The notes beneath the pieces are model-generated. The model searched no databases. It worked only from the letters and a program-made list of their open reading frames with translations, and was not told the DNA's origin. Position numbers and translations under genes: made by a program. This document shows, in pieces, positions 12,162 to 15,967 of a DNA stretch of 15,967 bases. The stretch spans positions 1 through 15,967 of the forward strand of contig JAOUOA010000009.1 in the NCBI GenBank assembly GCA_029880625.1, written 5' to 3'. Within the stretch, counting starts at the first letter, position 1, and each line of letters opens with the position of its first letter. Source of the stretch: Spirochaetia bacterium (lineage in GTDB: Bacteria > Spirochaetota > Leptospiria > Leptospirales > Leptonemataceae).

Positions 12162-13943
12162 TTACGCGATATTTTTTTTAAATTCTTCTATGCTGATTTC
12201 TCTATCCCGAAGAATTTCTTTTCCCGTCCAGACGCCGGCAGGATCTCTGTAAGGAATTCCTCTCTGGCTTTCCATTAAAATCAAATCAGATTCAGGCAGG
12301 GGAAGCAGGATCTGATTTCTATCAGGCGATGCCGCTGTTCCTCCCCTGGGCCTGCCGATTGGTTCTGTTTCTCCAACAAAAAATCCTGCTTTTAGAAGTC
12401 CGCTTCGCACAGGAATTGCAGCGCAGTATGTCAGAAGCAGACCGTCCGGTTTTATCAGCTTTCGCAGTTTCTGAAAAAACTCAAGCGTCCAGAGTTCCGG
12501 ATTCCTCGGAGGAGAAAACGGATCCAGAAAAATTAGATCAAATTTTCCGCTGACGGATTCAATTGTATGTCTTGCATCTCCCCAGAGAATTTCAATTCCG
12601 CATTTTTGATTCTCAGACTCAAAGGCAGAAGTTTGGTAGAGAGAGTTCAGAATCTTCCGCCAGGTATCCTGGTCGGTATCGTCTGTTATTGTTTCCGATG
12701 CGGCCTGAACGACATTTCTGTCCATCTCTAGCGCTGTAATATTCAAACTGCTTTTTTGGGCAAGCGCCTGGCTGAAGGAAACCAGCGAATTGTATCCGAG
12801 TCCGAAGCAAACATCCAGAATTTCTACCGGTCCTGTTTTCAGACGCGAAGGAAGTTTTCCCGGAAGAAAGTATTTATTGACCGCTTCCAGTTTTGCCCCG
12901 ACCGTGGTGTGGTAATGCTCTTTGTAGCGTTTGCTGTAAAATGTGACAGAACCGTCGTCCGTATTTACAGGTTGGTGCATCGAATCGTTTTGCGAAGATG
13001 CCTGATTTAAGTCTTGAAATTCAGAATCTTTTTTTTGGTAAAGATCTCCCTGACGAATTTGTCTCAGGTTCATCTGCTCAATCACAAAAGAACGGAATTG
13101 ATTTTTTGTCATTGTCCAGCGGGGTTCGATTATTTCTTCGGGCAGCGAATCCGTACTGATCCGGATGACAGGAAGATCCGGGCGAAGGTGCCTTAAAAAA
13201 TCAATCAGGATTTCTGAATATTCATGTTCGCTGTAAGCAAGAAATGGATTCTGCAAATATTCAGTGCCAAGATGCGTATCTTTCAGAATGTGCAGATTGT
13301 GGATCTTCACGGCCTGCAGGGGCAGATCGGAAAATACTTCCGCTGTTTTTCGAAAATCTTCTTTTGTTTCTCCGGGAAGTCCCAGGATAATATGGGCAGC
13401 CGAATTGATTCCGTGTTCATGCAGCCTTAAAACTGCTTCTTTCGTGGAATTCCAGTCATGCCCGCGGTTGATGCGGGAAAGCGTTCTGTCATGTGATGTC
13501 TGTGCGCCGAGTTCAATCCAAACATCCCATTTTTGATTCAGTTCTTTTAAAAACTCATAGGCCGGATCCGTCAGAGAGTCCGGCCGCGTTCCGATGCTGA
13601 CAGCGCGAAAGTCATAGCGGTTCAGAATATTCCGATACATATTGCAGCTTTCTGGAAGAAAATTTGCCGTAAAAGCCTGAAAATACGCCATCAGATGCTG
13701 CGCTCCGTAGCGGTCTTTGACAAAGCGGATTGCTTCCTGGATTTGATCGTCCACACCTTCCTGGCGAAGCGTCTGCATGGAGCGGCCGCCGCGTTCGGGA
13801 CAGAATGTACAGCCGCCGGAACCGTCTTTTTTTCTGTGCGGGCAGCCCTGCTGGAAGTCAACGGGAACTCTGTAGAGAGGTGCGCCGTAACGTTTTTTCA
13901 TATAATCTCTGTATTGATAAAAGGGTGAATTCATAGCATTCAT
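12162..13943 (-). CDS. Radical SAM (YhcC/YtqA, TIGR01212-like) fused to an MnmD-like SAM methyltransferase
   Basis: A 593-residue two-domain protein. Residues about 8-305 match the TIGR01212 radical SAM group: Cys34, Cys45 and Cys48 (CX10CX2C) for the 4Fe-4S cluster, YFQAFTANF, SIGTRPDSL, WIELGAQTSHD, IILGLPGET and VKIHNLHILK. A hydrophilic linker (about 306-330) follows. Residues about 330-545 match the MnmC2/MnmD (DUF752) methyltransferase: GSVTFYSKRYKEHYHTTVGA, the SAM loop ILDVCFGLGYNS, ALEMD, FLDPFSPPRNPELW and GFGR-like GRPRGG. In MnmC2 this domain methylates nm5U to mnm5U at tRNA wobble U34. The B. subtilis pair YtqA/YtqB (recently called MnmL/MnmM, from memory) is implicated in cmnm5-to-mnm5 conversion, so the fusion may do both steps. 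ATG 13943 has no strong ribosome site; ATG 13934 is an alternative. Confidence 0.92.
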   Translation of the reverse strand: MNAMNSPFYQYRDYMKKRYGAPLYRVPVDFQQGCPHRKKDGSGGCTFCPERGGRSMQTLRQEGVDDQIQEAIRFVKDRYGAQHLMAYFQAFTANFLPESCNMYRNILNRYDFRAVSIGTRPDSLTDPAYEFLKELNQKWDVWIELGAQTSHDRTLSRINRGHDWNSTKEAVLRLHEHGINSAAHIILGLPGETKEDFRKTAEVFSDLPLQAVKIHNLHILKDTHLGTEYLQNPFLAYSEHEYSEILIDFLRHLRPDLPVIRISTDSLPEEIIEPRWTMTKNQFRSFVIEQMNLRQIRQGDLYQKKDSEFQDLNQASSQNDSMHQPVNTDDGSVTFYSKRYKEHYHTTVGAKLEAVNKYFLPGKLPSRLKTGPVEILDVCFGLGYNSLVSFSQALAQKSSLNITALEMDRNVVQAASETITDDTDQDTWRKILNSLYQTSAFESENQKCGIEILWGDARHTIESVSGKFDLIFLDPFSPPRNPELWTLEFFQKLRKLIKPDGLLLTYCAAIPVRSGLLKAGFFVGETEPIGRPRGGTAASPDRNQILLPLPESDLILMESQRGIPYRDPAGVWTGKEILRDREISIEEFKKNIA

Positions 13944-14284
13944 GCGGTCTTGAAGGTTTAAAGTTTAAGTATGTTTCAAGTAATCAAAAAAAGAGATTCT
14001 GCCTGCGATAATTTAAATTAATTGATAAAATTAGTCCGTGATTCGTTTATTTAAAAATAATATGCTTGCGCGGTCGGCCTGCAGGAATAATTTAAAAAAG
14101 CAGCTGTTTGTGACAAGCAAATAATCTAAATCAAATGTCATTGTACAGAGATTCCTGAATTTTACAAACGGTCTTATTTTTAGATTTATAGAAATTTTAT
14201 TGTTTCTTGAAGATCTTTTTTGATGTTCCGGAGCTTATCTGCTTGCAGGCTGCATTAATATATTAAAAATGTATGAGAGGTTTC
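13944..14284. other. Divergent intergenic region between the fusion gene and the 389-residue gene
   Basis: These 341 nt hold no credible gene. The perfect palindrome TTAATATATTAA (14255-14266) lies 18 nt before the ATG at 14285 and includes TATATT; TTATCT (14235-14240) could serve as a weak -35, so a promoter here is conceivable but poor. CCTGCAGG (14078-14085) is a short palindrome with no evident meaning. No tRNA, riboswitch or terminator was recognised. Confidence 0.5.
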
Positions 14285-15454
14285 ATGAATTCAGGCCCAA
14301 GAGAAATAACAACACCATACCGTCCCATTCCCCTTGAAATTCCCGAAGGGATGAAGCCCAATGAATTTTTTAACAGCACGGAAAATTTAAATGATCTGGA
14401 ACACAATAATGGACTTCTGAAAAATCCTGAAAATCTCCTTCTTTACAGAAAGGCCCTCGGGCATACAAATGAATTTGATACTTCCATTATTTATAATACT
14501 TCCAGAATCATTCTGGATCCTCTGGGGCGACCGGTTCGCAGGACGCAGGTTCCTGAAAAAGTCAGACATGTCTGGAACCGCATGAATCAAATTATTGTAG
14601 AATACATGTTTGATGAATATCCTGATCCTGAAAAATATCTGCTTCTGGCAGGGGAGGCAAGTCTGGATGCAACCTGGCCTCTAACATCGCCGGGAGTTCC
14701 CAGCATCCGAATGCTTCACAATCACTTCATGGTATTTGATAAAGAAATTCTGAGGCAGGCTCCCCCAGCCGATCCCCAAAATCCCAATCTGACGGACGGC
14801 GGGCAGAACAGTCTGTTTCAGGCCTATATGCGCGATGTGTACAGGGAATTTTTTGATAGAGCTCTTTCGCTTGAGATTTTACAGCCGGTTCATTATGATG
14901 TTTCGCGTATTGAACTTACCGACTATCCTCAGGGACTGCCCTGCTGGGAAATTACAGGAGGCGTAAAGTCTCTGAGAGATATTCGTTTCTGGAAAGAATA
15001 TGATGAAATTCTCAAAGGCTTTATTGATTTTTACAGAACGTTTTTCAGTCAGGTTTCTACGCGAAATGCGCCTCTTCTGGATGACGTTTATTTTCCTTTG
15101 CAGGTGGAAAGTACTCTTCTTTTTAACAATGATTTTATGAAAACGGCAAAAAAAGTCCGTGATCTGTGTATTACGGATGCAAGGTATGCGAACGCCATTC
15201 GCTGGCAGCCTGCCTTCAAGCAGATTATCTACAGAAACGACGAAGGAAAACTCATTGTTACCATCAGTCAGAATTCCATCGGAAATGCCATTACGGAACT
15301 TCTGGGCGTTGTTGTGAACCGCAGGCCGGATGCTGAAGCCTATGAAGCATCGGAAGGCCGTCTTGTTGCAAAACTTCTGGAGGTTAGAAGAAGGCTGATG
15401 GAAGCAGATCTGGGGCGGGCAGTGAAGACAAAATACTGGGACGGCGAAGAATAG
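14285..15454 (+). CDS. Conserved-looking protein of unknown function
   Basis: A 389-residue soluble protein I cannot assign. There is no signal peptide or membrane segment. Notable stretches are EVRHVWNRMNQ-like helices (from about residue 92: PEKVRHVWNRMNQIIVEYM), LLLAGEASLDATWPLTSPGV, then SIRMLHNHFMVFDKE with closely spaced His residues, and a Gln/Asn-rich C-terminal portion (ITISQNSIGNAITELLGVVVNRRP). The HNHF string is not an HNH-nuclease pattern; a distant resemblance to HIT/GalT-like HxH sites is conceivable but weak. I chose ATG 14285, which follows GAGAGG by 4 nt, over ATG 14273, which would add four residues and lacks a ribosome site. The stop lies 3 nt from that of the convergent amidase gene. 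Balanced composition and length suggest a genuine enzyme. Confidence 0.8.
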   Translation: MNSGPREITTPYRPIPLEIPEGMKPNEFFNSTENLNDLEHNNGLLKNPENLLLYRKALGHTNEFDTSIIYNTSRIILDPLGRPVRRTQVPEKVRHVWNRMNQIIVEYMFDEYPDPEKYLLLAGEASLDATWPLTSPGVPSIRMLHNHFMVFDKEILRQAPPADPQNPNLTDGGQNSLFQAYMRDVYREFFDRALSLEILQPVHYDVSRIELTDYPQGLPCWEITGGVKSLRDIRFWKEYDEILKGFIDFYRTFFSQVSTRNAPLLDDVYFPLQVESTLLFNNDFMKTAKKVRDLCITDARYANAIRWQPAFKQIIYRNDEGKLIVTISQNSIGNAITELLGVVVNRRPDAEAYEASEGRLVAKLLEVRRRLMEADLGRAVKTKYWDGEE

Positions 15455-15457
15455 ATT

Positions 15458-15967
15458 TTATTTTAACAGAATTTCTTTTCCCAGTTCTGCATTGCGATTC
15501 AATTTAATGGATCCCTGTTCTGAAAAATCTGCAGGAGTAAATTCATTGGAAGGCATGTTTTCGTCCAGTAGGCCAAGAGCCTGATAGGCTTCTGCAACCA
15601 GTTCGCTGCAGAACAGGCTGGACAGATCTTCTTTGTTGAGTCCGCCCGGACCGTCGTAGGCGGATTTTAAAAGTTCAATCTGGTCCGATTCGTATTTTTT
15701 CCCTTTTAAGTTTTCTCGAAGTTTCATCAGCTTTTCAATATGAGATTCTGTGATTTCAGCTCCGTTCAGCTGCCGGACTGCGATATTGCCTGAGTAGCGG
15801 GAAACGCGCTGACTTAAAGGGACAAGCTGAACACCCCGGATGTAATCTCCTGTTTCAAGGTCTTTGATATTTGTCAGTGTAGTGGATTCCCAGATGGTCA
15901 GAAAGTCATACTGTTTTAATTTTAAGATCATTCCGACATGGGACCATTTGCTGAAGGTTCCCCATTT
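15458..15967 (-). CDS. YiiX/YaeF-like permuted papain-fold amidase, 5'-truncated
   Basis: The frame stays open to the right edge, so the ATG at 15931 is probably internal and the N-terminus lies outside; 169 residues are visible. The first read KWGTFSKWSHVGMILK, and SHVGM holds the predicted catalytic His (visible residue 10). A WESTT follows, and the nucleophile lies in LFCSELVAEAYQALGL (Cys at visible residue 120), with a later TPADF. The order His before Cys is the circular permutation that marks the YaeF/YiiX (DUF830, NlpC/P60 clan) group, which hydrolyses amide or thioester bonds; the substrate here is unknown, with peptidoglycan peptides or lipids as candidates. A signal peptide cannot be judged. 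The gene ends 3 nt from the stop of the convergent 389-residue gene. Confidence 0.88.
   Translation of the reverse strand, partial: KWGTFSKWSHVGMILKLKQYDFLTIWESTTLTNIKDLETGDYIRGVQLVPLSQRVSRYSGNIAVRQLNGAEITESHIEKLMKLRENLKGKKYESDQIELLKSAYDGPGGLNKEDLSSLFCSELVAEAYQALGLLDENMPSNEFTPADFSEQGSIKLNRNAELGKEILLK

Noticed and set aside
12329..13928. Many plus-strand open frames opposite the radical SAM fusion gene
   Set aside because: They are short, mutually overlapping and without motifs, and the minus strand encodes two complete known domains.
14669..14760. HNH endonuclease motif in the 389-residue protein (LHNHF)
   Set aside because: The string lacks the spaced His-Asn-His layout and surrounding residues of the HNH fold.

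Overview
The window looks like chromosomal DNA from a diderm (Gram-negative-type) bacterium with a moderately AT-rich genome. The evidence is a lipoprotein-type signal on a PDZ protein, an MltG-family transglycosylase, a membrane adenylate cyclase with an extracytoplasmic sensor region, and a hybrid histidine kinase. The relaxed lipobox and the Cache-like class III cyclase would suit a spirochaete, but Desulfobacterota and other diderms fit about as well, so the phylum is not settled. No tRNA, rRNA, CRISPR array, insertion sequence or phage gene is visible. Genes are dense and change strand often.

Layout. (1) 2-619 (+): the 3' end of a hybrid histidine kinase/receiver. (2) 641-2146 (-): a two-gene unit, short-chain dehydrogenase then YbfF-like esterase. 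(3) 2230-3042 (+): a membrane-anchored DUF5715/M15-like putative metallopeptidase whose 3' end overlaps the next, convergent gene. (4) 3014-5738 (-): four co-oriented genes; in transcription order a lysine-rich DNA-binding-like protein, a PDZ lipoprotein, nadC and a TPR protein. (5) 6005-9460 (+): an NSS sodium symporter translationally coupled to a tiny membrane subunit, then mltG and a basic coiled-coil protein. (6) 9492-10835 (-): a two-TM class III adenylate cyclase, divergent from (7) 11029-11226 (+): a DUF2892 membrane protein, with several palindromes between them. (8) 11230-11707: a mostly empty stretch with a possible 35-residue ORF and a stem-loop, then a small coiled-coil gene. (9) 12162-13943 (-): a radical SAM protein of the YhcC/YtqA type fused to an MnmD-like methyltransferase. 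(10) 14285-15454 (+): a 389-residue protein I do not recognise. (11) 15458-15967 (-): a YiiX-like papain-fold amidase that runs off the window end.

Themes. Three genes probably act on the cell envelope or its amide bonds (DUF5715-like, MltG, YiiX-like). Signalling is represented by the kinase/receiver and the cyclase. The most interesting gene is the radical SAM-methyltransferase fusion: its two halves resemble two enzymes implicated in consecutive steps of wobble-uridine tRNA modification, so the single polypeptide may replace the classical bifunctional MnmC by a different chemistry. Convergent genes meet with almost no spacer at 12160/12162 and 15454/15458, and overlap at 3014-3042, so opposing transcripts probably overlap at these places.
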